A stretch of 64,000 nt of DNA. It comes from Stieleria mannarensis (GTDB taxonomy: Bacteria > Planctomycetota > Planctomycetia > Pirellulales > Pirellulaceae). Of this stretch, positions 28,057 through 37,428 are shown in pieces. The stretch spans positions 1-64,000 of the forward strand of contig NZ_JACEHH010000030.1 of the NCBI RefSeq assembly GCF_014154935.1, written 5' to 3'. Below the pieces are notes generated by a model. The model ran no database searches, was not told the DNA's origin, and saw only the letters and a program-made list of their open reading frames with translations. The position numbers and the translations under genes are program-made. Within the stretch, counting starts at the first letter, position 1, and the number at the start of each line of letters is the position of its first letter.

Positions 28057-28232
28057 TGAGTCGTGAAGGTTATCGCAGCGTCGGGGCGATCCTGGGGTTG
28101 GGCCTGGGCATTGCGTTGATGACGCTGTTGGGGCAAAGCGGCGTGCTGCCGGGGGCGATCTTCGGTGCCGGAGGAGCCTTGGCCGGCGGGATCCTGGGCG
28201 AAAAGACGCATGGGTTGAGAAATCGAAAATAG
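28053..28232 (+). CDS. Small glycine-rich membrane protein
   Basis: A 59-residue protein with two hydrophobic segments (VGAILGLGLGIALMTLL and LPGAIFGAGGALAGGILG) and a basic tail. Its ATG overlaps the stop of the cytochrome c gene (ATGA; a second ATG follows at once), so it is translationally coupled to it. No family is recognised. Its place in the oxidase maturation operon suggests a role at the membrane in that pathway. Confidence 0.7.
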   Translation: MMSREGYRSVGAILGLGLGIALMTLLGQSGVLPGAIFGAGGALAGGILGEKTHGLRNRK

Positions 28233-28243
28233 CGGAGTCGGTC

Positions 28244-28304
28244 CGTGGGATAGGCTTCCAGCCTGTCGGCAGCATGGGATGACAGGCTGGAAGCCTATCC
28301 CACG
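28244..28304. repeat. Family D perfect palindrome
   Basis: Arms of 24 bp (28244-28267 and 28281-28304; core TAGGCTTCCAGCCTGTC) are exact reverse complements with a 13-base loop. It lies within the oxidase maturation cluster, 16 bp before the ctaA start, so it could form a strong hairpin in the mRNA. One arm recurs at 7639-7665. Confidence 0.92.
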
Positions 28305-28319
28305 GGCAAGAAGAGATTG

Positions 28320-29330
28320 ATGAGCGAAAACGAAACAAACGAAGCGACGCCTAATCCGGCCGACGAGCGATCCAAGTTGTTGCATCGCTTGGCAGTGTTG
28401 TCGGTGTGTCTGGTTTGGCCGCTGATTTGGGTCGGCGGGCTGGTGACGACCTACGATGCGGGGATGGCGGTTCCCGATTGGCCCGGGACCTACGGCTACA
28501 ACCTGTTTCTGTATCCCCTGTCGACGTGGATCTATGGGCCGTTTGACCTGTTCATCGAGCACGGGCACCGGCTGTTGGGGGCCGTCGTCGGGTTGGTGGC
28601 GATCGCGATGGTGGTCGCAGCGCTCCGCCGCGAGGATCGCCGCTGGGTGTTGTGGTTGACCGTGGTGATTCTGGTCGCCGTGATTTCTCAAGGGGCACTC
28701 GGCGGCGTCCGGGTGTTGTTAAGCGATCGGACGACGGCGATGATCCACGGCTGCTTCGGGCCGGTGGTGTTTGCCCTGTGCTGCGTCGCCGCGTCGGTGA
28801 CCAGCCGCCGCTGGTGGGATCGCCGGCGGGCCGCCAACGCGACGCAATCGGCAAAGCCGCTGGGGGGCGTGGTGTTGGCGATGGCGACCCTGCCCGTTCT
28901 GTTGAGCTATCTGCAATTGGTTCTGGGAGCGCAGTTGCGGCACGTTCAGCCCCTGACCACGCCGGGGACGTTCACGTTGATTGTGGCGGTCCACATCGTC
29001 ACCGCGTTCGGATTGTGGCTGTTGACGCCAGTTTTGTTCGTTTTGGTGCGTCGCTGCGGCGATTTGACGCTGTCCAGGCCGGCGGGTTGGCTGATATGGT
29101 TTGTGGGCTTTCAAATCTTGCTCGGGACCGGGACCTGGATCGTCAACTACGGTTGGCCGAGCGTTTTGGAGTTTCTTCCGTTTGGCGAAGGCTTTTTGGT
29201 TCGCTCAAAGGGATTTTTGGATTCGATCATCGTGACCGCGCACGTTGCGGTCGGGTCGCTGATTTTGGCGACATCGGCGGTCGTCTTGGTACAAGTTTTA
29301 CGTCAGCGAACGCTTGCCACCCACGTTTAA
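28320..29330 (+). CDS. ctaA: Haem A synthase (COX15/CtaA family)
   Basis: CtaA oxidises haem O to haem A for aa3-type cytochrome oxidase. The 336-residue integral membrane protein has about eight spans and the family's conserved histidines, including EHGHRLLGAVVG and MIHGCFGPVVF. The ATG at 28320 has AAGAGA upstream; a TTG at 28317 is an alternative. ctaB follows 6 bp later. Confidence 0.93.
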   Translation: MSENETNEATPNPADERSKLLHRLAVLSVCLVWPLIWVGGLVTTYDAGMAVPDWPGTYGYNLFLYPLSTWIYGPFDLFIEHGHRLLGAVVGLVAIAMVVAALRREDRRWVLWLTVVILVAVISQGALGGVRVLLSDRTTAMIHGCFGPVVFALCCVAASVTSRRWWDRRRAANATQSAKPLGGVVLAMATLPVLLSYLQLVLGAQLRHVQPLTTPGTFTLIVAVHIVTAFGLWLLTPVLFVLVRRCGDLTLSRPAGWLIWFVGFQILLGTGTWIVNYGWPSVLEFLPFGEGFLVRSKGFLDSIIVTAHVAVGSLILATSAVVLVQVLRQRTLATHV

Positions 29331-29336
29331 TCAGTT

Positions 29337-30398
29337 ATGTCCAGCAACGTCCTCGCCACCGATTCCCGCTATGAAACCGATCGCCACGGTGTTGGCATCG
29401 ATTCCGGTATGGGGGTGGGGGTACTCGAACTGCCGGCCCATCGCAGGGATGTTACACAGCGCAGGGAGGCGATGGCCCAGGCACCGTCGGCATCGAGTGT
29501 TCCGTTGGACGCGGCGGAGGTTTCGCTACGCGTGTTGGTTTCGGATCTGGTTCAGCTGACCAAACCACGGATCGTCGTGATGATCCTGGTGACGACGGTC
29601 GCCACGGCGATGATTGCCGCTGGCGGGCTGGTGTCGCTGGGACAGCTTGCGTTGTTGCTGTTGGGCACCGGGATGGTCGCCGGCAGCGCCGGCGGGGCGA
29701 ATCAGATTTGGGAGCGGGTGATCGACCGCAACATGCCCCGCACGGCGGTGCGTCCGCTGCCGTCGGCGCGGATGTCGACGGCGGTGGCGACGGTGTTCAC
29801 CGCGTCGATGGGCACGTTGGGGTTGGCGATTTTGTGGATGGGATTTTCCATTGTGCCGGCTGCAGTCGGTTTGGCCACCTGGTTGTTGTACGTGTTTCTG
29901 TACACGCCGATGAAGACCCGGACCTCATGGAACACGACGGTCGGCGCGATCGCCGGTGCGTTGCCGATGCTGATCGGTTACACCGCCCTGGGCGGTTCGC
30001 TGGCCGATGGCACGGGATGGTTGTTGTTCGGTGTGTTGGCGGCTTGGCAGTATCCCCATTTCATGGCCATCGCTTGGCTTTACCGTCGGCAATACGAGCA
30101 GGCCGGGTTTTGCATGTCGACGACGGTCGAGCCGACGGGGGTTTCCGCGGCGGTCCAAAGCATTGTCGGGTCGTTGGCGGTGATCGCTTGCGGCGTGGCG
30201 TTGTGTTGCCTGTCGCCGGGAGTGATTCCGGCGGTGGTTTGTAGCGTCGCCGTGCTTGCGGCCACGGTCCCGATGTTGAAGGCGTCGCTGCGATTTGCCC
30301 GCGACCGAAACGATGTGACGGCACGTCGATTGCTGCGGTCGTCGTTGTTGGTGCTGCCCGCCGTGTTGGCGGTTGTTACGATCCGTGTGTTTTGGTGA
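29337..30398 (+). CDS. ctaB: Protohaem IX farnesyltransferase
   Basis: This UbiA-family enzyme converts haem B to haem O by adding a farnesyl group, the step before CtaA. The 353-residue protein has the polar active-site signature NQIWERVIDRNMPRTAVRPL in place of the classic NDYFDR form, and about eight spans. The first 55 residues are an extra hydrophilic extension without clear homology, so a later start is possible. It is tightly placed between ctaA and SCO1. Confidence 0.94.
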   Translation: MSSNVLATDSRYETDRHGVGIDSGMGVGVLELPAHRRDVTQRREAMAQAPSASSVPLDAAEVSLRVLVSDLVQLTKPRIVVMILVTTVATAMIAAGGLVSLGQLALLLLGTGMVAGSAGGANQIWERVIDRNMPRTAVRPLPSARMSTAVATVFTASMGTLGLAILWMGFSIVPAAVGLATWLLYVFLYTPMKTRTSWNTTVGAIAGALPMLIGYTALGGSLADGTGWLLFGVLAAWQYPHFMAIAWLYRRQYEQAGFCMSTTVEPTGVSAAVQSIVGSLAVIACGVALCCLSPGVIPAVVCSVAVLAATVPMLKASLRFARDRNDVTARRLLRSSLLVLPAVLAVVTIRVFW

Positions 30399-30416
30399 GC
30401 TGTGGTTTGGTGAGCT

Positions 30417-31079
30417 ATGAGAACCGCGTCAAATTTGGCCGCGATATTGTTGGTGGGAGTCGTGTTGGGGTTGCTGGGACGCACGCTGCGTCAGCGTTCG
30501 GCCGGCCCCGGCCCTGAGGAAGTGGTTTACACGTCCGAAGTGGCGCCCGGAGAAGATCCGGTGATCGCGGACCGTTCTGAAATTGCCAATGAAGAAGTCG
30601 TCCATCCGCCGGAAGACGAGGCTTGGCTGAGTCGGTTCGAGTTGACCGAGCGTAGCGGGGAGTTGGTCAAGAGTGAAGATCTGTTGGGCCAGCCGTACGT
30701 GGTCAGCTTTTTCTTTACCACGTGCCCGAGTGTGTGCCCGCAACAGAACCAAAAGATCAAGCAGTTGCAGGACCGGTTCGAAGGCGAAGACGTCGTGTTC
30801 CTGTCCATCTCCGTGGATCCGGAGCATGACACGCCCGAGGTGTTGCGCGAGTATGCCGCCCGCTTTGGGGCCGACGAGGATCAGTGGCTGTTTTTGACCG
30901 GTGATCTAACCTACATCCGCCGGATCGGTGGCGAGATTTTTCAGCAGCCGGTCGACAAGGGGTTTCACACCGAGAAGTTCGTGCTGGTCGACAAGGAAGG
31001 AAAGATCGAAGGGTTTTATAGTTGGCCGGAGTCGAAGCAGTTTGAAAAGTTGCAGTCGGCGATCAGCGAGATGCTGTGA
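30417..31079 (+). CDS. SCO1/SenC family copper chaperone
   Basis: SCO proteins help build the CuA site of cytochrome oxidase. The 220-residue protein has an N-terminal membrane anchor (LAAILLVGVVLGLLG), a thioredoxin fold, the copper-binding CPSVC (Cys103 and Cys107) and the third ligand His184 (GFHTEKFVLVD). It lies 18 bp after ctaB and is followed by the DUF420 gene. Confidence 0.95.
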   Translation: MRTASNLAAILLVGVVLGLLGRTLRQRSAGPGPEEVVYTSEVAPGEDPVIADRSEIANEEVVHPPEDEAWLSRFELTERSGELVKSEDLLGQPYVVSFFFTTCPSVCPQQNQKIKQLQDRFEGEDVVFLSISVDPEHDTPEVLREYAARFGADEDQWLFLTGDLTYIRRIGGEIFQQPVDKGFHTEKFVLVDKEGKIEGFYSWPESKQFEKLQSAISEML

Positions 31080-31091
31080 GGAGTGCGGGCG

Positions 31092-31167
31092 GGGTGACAG
31101 AAAAATAGGGGGCAGAGAAATGTGTGGGGGAAGAGGAGACAAGAAAATGGGTGACAGGAAAACGTTG
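31092..31167. repeat. Dispersed low-complexity repeat (family G), copy 2
   Basis: GTGACAGAAAAATAGGGGGC and AAGAAAATGGGTGACAGG are the near reverse complement of 13905-13985. It is followed by AACTTGAAACTCGAAACTTA motifs (about 31193-31215) that resemble the heptamer array beside copy 1. Confidence 0.75.
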
Positions 31168-31226
31168 AGGCGACCGACGACTCGCAAACTGTAACTTGAA
31201 ACTCGAAACTTAAAGCTTAAAAAAGT

Positions 31227-31691
31227 ATGTGGCAGTTATTGGCGGATTATTTGCCGCATTGTACGGCGCTGTTGAACGCTGCGGCGACCGGCGTGTTGGC
31301 GGCCGGGTTGATTAAGATTCGCCAGGGCAACCCGCGCGGGCATAAGAAGATGATGCTGACGGCGCTGGGGATCAGTGCGGCGTTCTTGGTGCTGTATCTG
31401 TTGCACAAGGTCGCGCTGTATCAGACGACCGGCGAGCCGAACACGCGGTTCCCGACGGATCCCGAGGTCGCACCGCTGGCGGCACGCTACACGTACTATG
31501 CGATCCTGGGGACGCACCTGTTGCTGGCGATTGCGGTGCCGTTTTTGGCGCTGCGAGCGGTTTATCTGGCGATGAAGGGCCGGATCGTGGCGCACAAGAA
31601 ATTGGTGCGTTATGCGTTTCCGGTCTGGATGTATGTGTCGGTGACCGGGGTGCTGGTTTATCTGATGCTGTATCAGTTGTACCCGGCGTAG
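31227..31691 (+). CDS. DUF420 membrane protein of the oxidase maturation cluster
   Basis: A 154-residue protein with four transmembrane spans and conserved histidines placed as in DUF420 (YozB/CtaM-like) proteins: HCTALLNA, GHKKMM, LHKVALY, GTHLLLA and AHKKLVRY. Members of this family act in cytochrome oxidase maturation in Firmicutes, and the place after SCO1 fits this. It is the last gene of the cluster. Confidence 0.88.
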   Translation: MWQLLADYLPHCTALLNAAATGVLAAGLIKIRQGNPRGHKKMMLTALGISAAFLVLYLLHKVALYQTTGEPNTRFPTDPEVAPLAARYTYYAILGTHLLLAIAVPFLALRAVYLAMKGRIVAHKKLVRYAFPVWMYVSVTGVLVYLMLYQLYPA

Positions 31692-31768
31692 CGGGTGTTG
31701 CAGATGCCGCTCACTCGTGTTTCGCGCTGGCATGGGCTGCCAGTCGTTCGTCGCAGTTTAGTTTTCTG

Positions 31769-31845
31769 GTAGCGGAACTCGCCAAGAGTTTCGCATTGGC
31801 GCGGCGACGCCGCGCGGGGCCGAAAGCCTTGGCGGCTTCCGCTAC
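31769..31845. repeat. Family B inverted repeat
   Basis: GTAGCGGAACTCGCCAAGAG and GCCTTGGCGGCTTCCGCTAC face each other over 77 bp around a CGGCGACGCCG centre. It is downstream of the DUF420 gene. Confidence 0.88.
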
Positions 31846-31884
31846 GACTTAAGCTGCGGCACGTGGCGGGCGCCGGTGGTGGGG

Positions 31885-32056
31885 CCGCTCGCTGACGCTT
31901 CCCGCTGGCATTGATGCCAGCACGTGGCGTGAGCCAGTGGCGGGCGCTGGACGCGTGGTAAACCCCTGGGCCGCTCGCTGACGCTTCCCGCTGGTGTGTG
32001 GGGCCGCTCGCTGACGCGTCCCGCTGGCATTGCCGCTCGCTGGCGCGTCCCGCTGG
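31885..32056. repeat. Four copies of a 24-bp repeat
   Basis: CCGCTCGCTGACGCTTCCCG and its variants occur at 31885, 31971, 32004 and 32033, the last ending 6 bp before the DUF1844 stop codon at 32063. The region 31692-32062 contains no gene. Confidence 0.85.
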
Positions 32057-32062
32057 CAATCG

Positions 32063-32437
32063 CTACGCTTTTTGGGCGCCGACGTAGGCCATGCGCAGCA
32101 GGTGCAGGACTTCATCGAACATCTTGTCCTCTTCGGTGTCGGTGTTGCCCTTGGTTTTTTCTTGGAGCATTTCGAGGGTGTCGATGAAGTGCTTGGCGAT
32201 CCGCAGGTCCGTGCTTTTTTCGCCGGTCGCGGGGTTTTCCATCACACCGAGGGCGACCATGGCTTGGCTGTAGAAGGTGCTGATCAGCATGGCCAGCGAG
32301 GCCGGCGGCAGGTCGCCGGTGGGGTCTTCGGCGGCGCCGGGTGCGTCCTCGGCAACGGCCTTTTCTTTTTCCTGTTCGACTTGAGATTTCCAGTCGGTGT
32401 CGACGACCAATTCCGGTTCTTCTTTGTTTTCTGACAT
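32063..32437 (-). CDS. DUF1844 family protein
   Basis: This 124-residue acidic, soluble protein matches DUF1844 through LPPASLAMLISTFYSQAMVA and the following LGVMENPATGE and DLRIAKHFIDTLEMLQEK motifs. The family is helical and of unknown function, common in planctomycetes, acidobacteria and deltaproteobacteria. It lies 21 bp downstream of pyrG on the same strand and is probably in the same operon. Confidence 0.9.
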   Translation of the reverse strand: MSENKEEPELVVDTDWKSQVEQEKEKAVAEDAPGAAEDPTGDLPPASLAMLISTFYSQAMVALGVMENPATGEKSTDLRIAKHFIDTLEMLQEKTKGNTDTEEDKMFDEVLHLLRMAYVGAQKA

Positions 32438-32458
32438 CAGGATTTCATGCGTGGGGAT

Positions 32459-34147
<1,689 letters not shown>

Positions 34148-34164
34148 TCAATGCGACGATGTTC

Positions 34165-34956
34165 TCACGAGCCGCTCGTCTCCAGTCGGCGGCGAAACGC
34201 GGCCAGGTCTTGCGGGGTGTCAATTCCGGGCTTGGCGGGGCCGACCGCGGCGACGACGATTTTTTTCCCCGCTTCGATGGCCCGCAACTGCTCCAGTTTC
34301 TCGGTTTGCTCCAGCGGGCTGGGGGGCGAGCCGGCGAACCAGGACAAGAAGTCGCGGCGGTAGGCGTACAGTCCTAGGTGGTGCCAGTAGATCGGTGGGT
34401 TTCGCTCGAGCAGTTCGGCGGGATCCCCGTCGCGGCGGTAGGGCACACAGGCCCGGCTGAAGTAGACCGCCCTGCCCTGCCCTGCCCTGTTTGGTTGCGT
34501 GGTCATCCCCGCCATCACAATTTTCACGATCGCCGGGTCCTTGAGCGCCGCGGCGGTCCGGATCGGCGTGCCGGCGGTCGCCATGTCGGCCTCGGGGTCG
34601 CCGGCGAGTGTTTCGGCGACGGCGTCGATCGCGGCCGGGTCGATCTCGGGTTCGTCACTTTGGACGTTGATGAAGATTTCCGTCGCGGGGAATTGTTCAG
34701 CGACCGCGGCGATCCGGTCGGTGCCGCTGGGGCAATCGTTGGGCGTCATGACCCAGCGACCGCCGAACGCATCGACCGTCTCGGCCATTCGCGGATCGTC
34801 GACCGCCACGATCACGCCGGCCGACGCGGCAGCGGCCCGCGATGCGGCTTCGTAGGTGTGTTGCAGGACGCTTTTGCCGGCGACGTTTTGCAGCAGTTTT
34901 TCGGGCAGCCGGGTCGAGGCAAGTCGTGCCGGCAGCACGATTTGGGTTTCGGGCAT
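34165..34956 (-). CDS. kdsB: 3-deoxy-manno-octulosonate cytidylyltransferase
   Basis: KdsB activates Kdo with CTP for the lipopolysaccharide inner core. The 263-residue protein shows IVLPARLASTRLPEKLL, the GTDR motif and INVQSDEPEIDP (family form NVQGDEP). The catalytic regions look intact, and an extra AGMTTQPNRAGQGR loop lies in the middle. pyrG follows. Its presence suggests that the organism makes Kdo-containing LPS. Confidence 0.93.
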   Translation of the reverse strand: MPETQIVLPARLASTRLPEKLLQNVAGKSVLQHTYEAASRAAAASAGVIVAVDDPRMAETVDAFGGRWVMTPNDCPSGTDRIAAVAEQFPATEIFINVQSDEPEIDPAAIDAVAETLAGDPEADMATAGTPIRTAAALKDPAIVKIVMAGMTTQPNRAGQGRAVYFSRACVPYRRDGDPAELLERNPPIYWHHLGLYAYRRDFLSWFAGSPPSPLEQTEKLEQLRAIEAGKKIVVAAVGPAKPGIDTPQDLAAFRRRLETSGS

Positions 34957-35018
34957 CGGTGGGCGTCTCGGGAAAACGGTTGACAGTCGGTGCGGGCGGG
35001 TCTACCTTTCGCATCCAA

Positions 35019-35277
35019 CGTTTGGTGGTGCCGTCGGGCGATGAGGAATCGTCCGCGGAAACAGGGAACTTTGGTGAAACTCCAAGACGGCCCGGCCGCT
35101 GTAACCGATGCTGTTGATCCTGCTCGTTGGCTTTCTCGCCGGCGGGTTGATCAGCCGTCCGCACTTCACTCTTTTGGCCATTGTCCGCGGATCATCCTGC
35201 AACACGCAAGGTGACCGAATGACGAGAAGGCGAGGTGTGCGACGAGAATCGGAAGTCAGAAGACCTACCACGAAACG
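35019..35277 (+). promoter_or_regulatory. Cobalamin (B12) riboswitch
   Basis: The core matches the B12-box consensus. GGGAACTTTGGTGAAACTCC (35064-35083) is followed by GGCCCGGCCGCTGTAACC (35089-35106). Near the 3' end AAGTCAGAAGACCTACC (35253-35269) corresponds to the consensus AAGCCAGGAGACCTGCC. A closing stem is visible: CGTTT at 35019-35023 with AAACG at 35273-35277, next to GGT / ACC. The 5' GGTGGTGCC (35024-35032) fits the conserved first strand. The element is somewhat long because of an extended variable domain between the two halves. It faces the plus strand, 150 bp before the DUF1559 gene, and would normally shut the downstream genes off when B12 is plentiful. Confidence 0.87.
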
Positions 35278-35426
35278 GACGCTTCAGGGACCTTCCAGGG
35301 TGAGGTCGGCGTCAACAGATTTGCTCGCACCGCACTGGTTCTCTTCGCCGCCCCAAACGGTCACGGAGAGTTGAGTCGGGTCTGTTCACTAAACAGTTTG
35401 CTGCTGCCGGCACCCCGAGTCTGGTC

Positions 35427-36290
35427 ATGCGCTACCGTCAAAGCCAACACGATGGGCGATTCGCCAGGTCGCTTGCTGCGCCAGCGGCCGGGGCGACCGC
35501 TGGGCCGGTGCGAACCGGATTCACGTTGGTCGAGTTGCTGGTGGTGATCGCCATCATCGGCATCATGGTGGCGTTGTTGCTGCCGGCGGTGCAATTTGCC
35601 CGCGAGGCGGCTCGTCAGACCAATTGTCGCAACCACCAGCACCAGATCGGCGTGGCGTTGCACGCCTACCACAACATGCATCGGTCGCTGCCGATCGGAT
35701 GTTTGGAGTGGCGGTTTTGGGGCCAGCCGAGTACGCGGAAGAATTTGGCGTGGTCGGCATTCCTGTTGCCGCAGATGGGTGAGCAGGCGCTGTACGACGC
35801 GATCGACTTTGATTACGCGTTTGATCATCCGCGCAATGCGGAAGCGGCGGCGGTCGTGGTCGAATCGTATCTGTGTCCCACCGAGGTGCCTCAGGGGATC
35901 AACGGTCGCGGCGAGATCAGCTATGGCGGTCTGTTCGGCGAGCGTTTGATCGACCGGCGACCCGACGATGGGGTGTTCTTGTACGAACAGCGGATCCGGT
36001 TTCGCGATTGTTTGGACGGTTTGTCCAATACGATGGCGACCGGTGAAGACATGGTCGGGCCGGACAGCGAATGGATCAACGGGGGAAACGTGTTCGTCCA
36101 GTCGCATCCGATCAACGACGATTCTGCGTGGGTCGGCGACAACGAAATCCGATCCCTGCATCCGGCCGGCGCGATGGTGCTGTTTCTTGACGGCAGCGTG
36201 CACCTGTTGAACGAATCGCTGGACGAGATCGTGCTGGGCGGAATGATCACGCGGGCCGGTGGGGAGATGATTCCGGCCGATGCGTGGTGA
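35427..36290 (+). CDS. DUF1559 prepilin-like surface protein under B12 riboswitch
   Basis: This 287-residue protein has a type IV prepilin-like leader and N-terminal helix (RTGFTLVELLVVIAIIGI, cleavage before Phe32). The DUF1559 body follows, ending with the family's H-x9-DG motif (HPAGAMVLFLDGSVH). DUF1559 proteins are the large planctomycete family of pseudopilin-like cell-surface proteins. It is the first gene downstream of a cobalamin riboswitch, with a DUF4465-like PEP-CTERM gene 58 bp further on. This suggests a role in obtaining or displaying a B12-related factor at the cell surface. That role is inferred, not shown. Confidence 0.93.
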   Translation: MRYRQSQHDGRFARSLAAPAAGATAGPVRTGFTLVELLVVIAIIGIMVALLLPAVQFAREAARQTNCRNHQHQIGVALHAYHNMHRSLPIGCLEWRFWGQPSTRKNLAWSAFLLPQMGEQALYDAIDFDYAFDHPRNAEAAAVVVESYLCPTEVPQGINGRGEISYGGLFGERLIDRRPDDGVFLYEQRIRFRDCLDGLSNTMATGEDMVGPDSEWINGGNVFVQSHPINDDSAWVGDNEIRSLHPAGAMVLFLDGSVHLLNESLDEIVLGGMITRAGGEMIPADAW

Positions 36291-36348
36291 TGGTGGCTGT
36301 GAGCAATCTGGGCTTCATGACTTTGACAACTAAGATTCTGAAATTCAC

Positions 36349-37167
36349 ATGAAACGCTTTCGATACTTTTTGGTCTCGCTATTCACGGTCGGTTCGCTCG
36401 CCTCGTCGGCCGCGGCCGCAACGGTGACGTTTGAAAACCTGCTTGCCGCACCGGAGACCTATTACAAAGGCGACACGTCACAGATTAATAGTGATCCCTG
36501 GACGGTGGATGGTTTTGAATTCAGCAACCAAACGTCGTTCGTCCCGTACTGGAGCGGTTGGGCGTACAGCAACACCACCGACACCACGACGCCGGGATTC
36601 ACCAACGAACACTCCGCGATCGCCGGCGGCGGAAGTGACGGTCTCGGTGGGGCGGTTGGCGGCGGCACCTATGCGTTGGCATATGAGGACGGCGCAACGA
36701 TCAACCTGCCGGCCGGCGCGCTCGTTCAAAGTGTCGATTGGACCAACGGGACGTATCCCTACCTTTCGATGCGCGACGGCGATGACTTTGCCAAACAGTT
36801 CGGCGGTCCCAGTGGAACCGACGAGGACTACTTTCGTGTGGTCCTGACCGGCTACAGTGACGTCAATCGCGGGGGATCGACGACCGGCGCGGTGACGTTG
36901 ACATTGGCCGATTTCCAGTCCAGCGACCCCGCCCAGGACTACATCGTTGACTCGTGGCAGGTCGCTGAGGACTTGACGATGTTGGGCGATGCGCGATCGA
37001 TCGGGTTGACGTTCCAGTCCAGTGACGCGGGGATGTTCGGGGTCAACACGCCCAAGTATCTGTTCATCGACAACCTGCAGTATTCGGTCACGGCGATTCC
37101 CGAGCCGACAGTGTTCGGCTTTTTGACGCTCGTCGGAGGCGTTTGCACCTTGCGACGCCGGCGTTAA
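36349..37167 (+). CDS. DUF4465-like PEP-CTERM surface protein
   Basis: The 272-residue protein has a signal peptide (FLVSLFTVGSLASSAAA). Its beta-sandwich domain carries DUF4465-like hallmarks: WSGWAYSNTTDTTTPGF, NEHSAIAGGGSDG and YALAYEDGA. A C-terminal PEP-CTERM sorting tail follows (IPEPTVFGFLTLVGG then RRRR). It is probably exported and anchored or released at the surface. It follows the riboswitch-led DUF1559 gene with a 58-bp gap and no terminator seen, so it is likely in the same B12-controlled unit. As I recall, related surface lipoproteins of Bacteroides bind B12, which would fit the riboswitch. The direct function here is unproven. Confidence 0.82.
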   Translation: MKRFRYFLVSLFTVGSLASSAAAATVTFENLLAAPETYYKGDTSQINSDPWTVDGFEFSNQTSFVPYWSGWAYSNTTDTTTPGFTNEHSAIAGGGSDGLGGAVGGGTYALAYEDGATINLPAGALVQSVDWTNGTYPYLSMRDGDDFAKQFGGPSGTDEDYFRVVLTGYSDVNRGGSTTGAVTLTLADFQSSDPAQDYIVDSWQVAEDLTMLGDARSIGLTFQSSDAGMFGVNTPKYLFIDNLQYSVTAIPEPTVFGFLTLVGGVCTLRRRR

Positions 37168-37293
37168 ATCGCCGGGCAGGCGAAACGGGGGCGTCCGCAT
37201 CTTGGCTGGGATGGGGAGCCGAGTGAGTTCATCTGATCGGGGCTTGTCTGCTTGTACGTGTCACGATGGATTGGAGTCCCTCTCACCCCCAAC

Positions 37294-37347
37294 CCCTCTC
37301 CCCCGATTCCTGACTCGCTTAAGCTCGCCAGGAATCGGGGGAGAGGG
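37294..37347. repeat. Inverted repeat between convergent genes
   Basis: Arms CCCTCTCCCCCGATTCCTG (37294-37312) and CAGGAATCGGGGGAGAGGG (37329-37347) are exact reverse complements around a 16-base loop. It lies between the convergent ends of the DUF4465-like gene and the SDR gene, and could act as a bidirectional transcription stop. Confidence 0.75.
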
Positions 37348-37428
37348 GAGCCATGGCGGTTAATGTTCGCTTCTCGATTTAGCGGTTTTGGCCCTCCGGC
37401 CAGCGGCTCATGATTGACTTAGCAGATC

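Noticed and set aside
29349-29420. Similarity of the ctaB N-terminal codons to a stretch near 47530-47590 (ACCGATCGCCACGGT-like)
   Set aside because: The match is short and imperfect; too weak to call a repeat family by eye.
34957-35018. Possible start of a kdsB leader or second RNA element
   Set aside because: No conserved motif apart from the riboswitch that begins at 35019 on the other strand.
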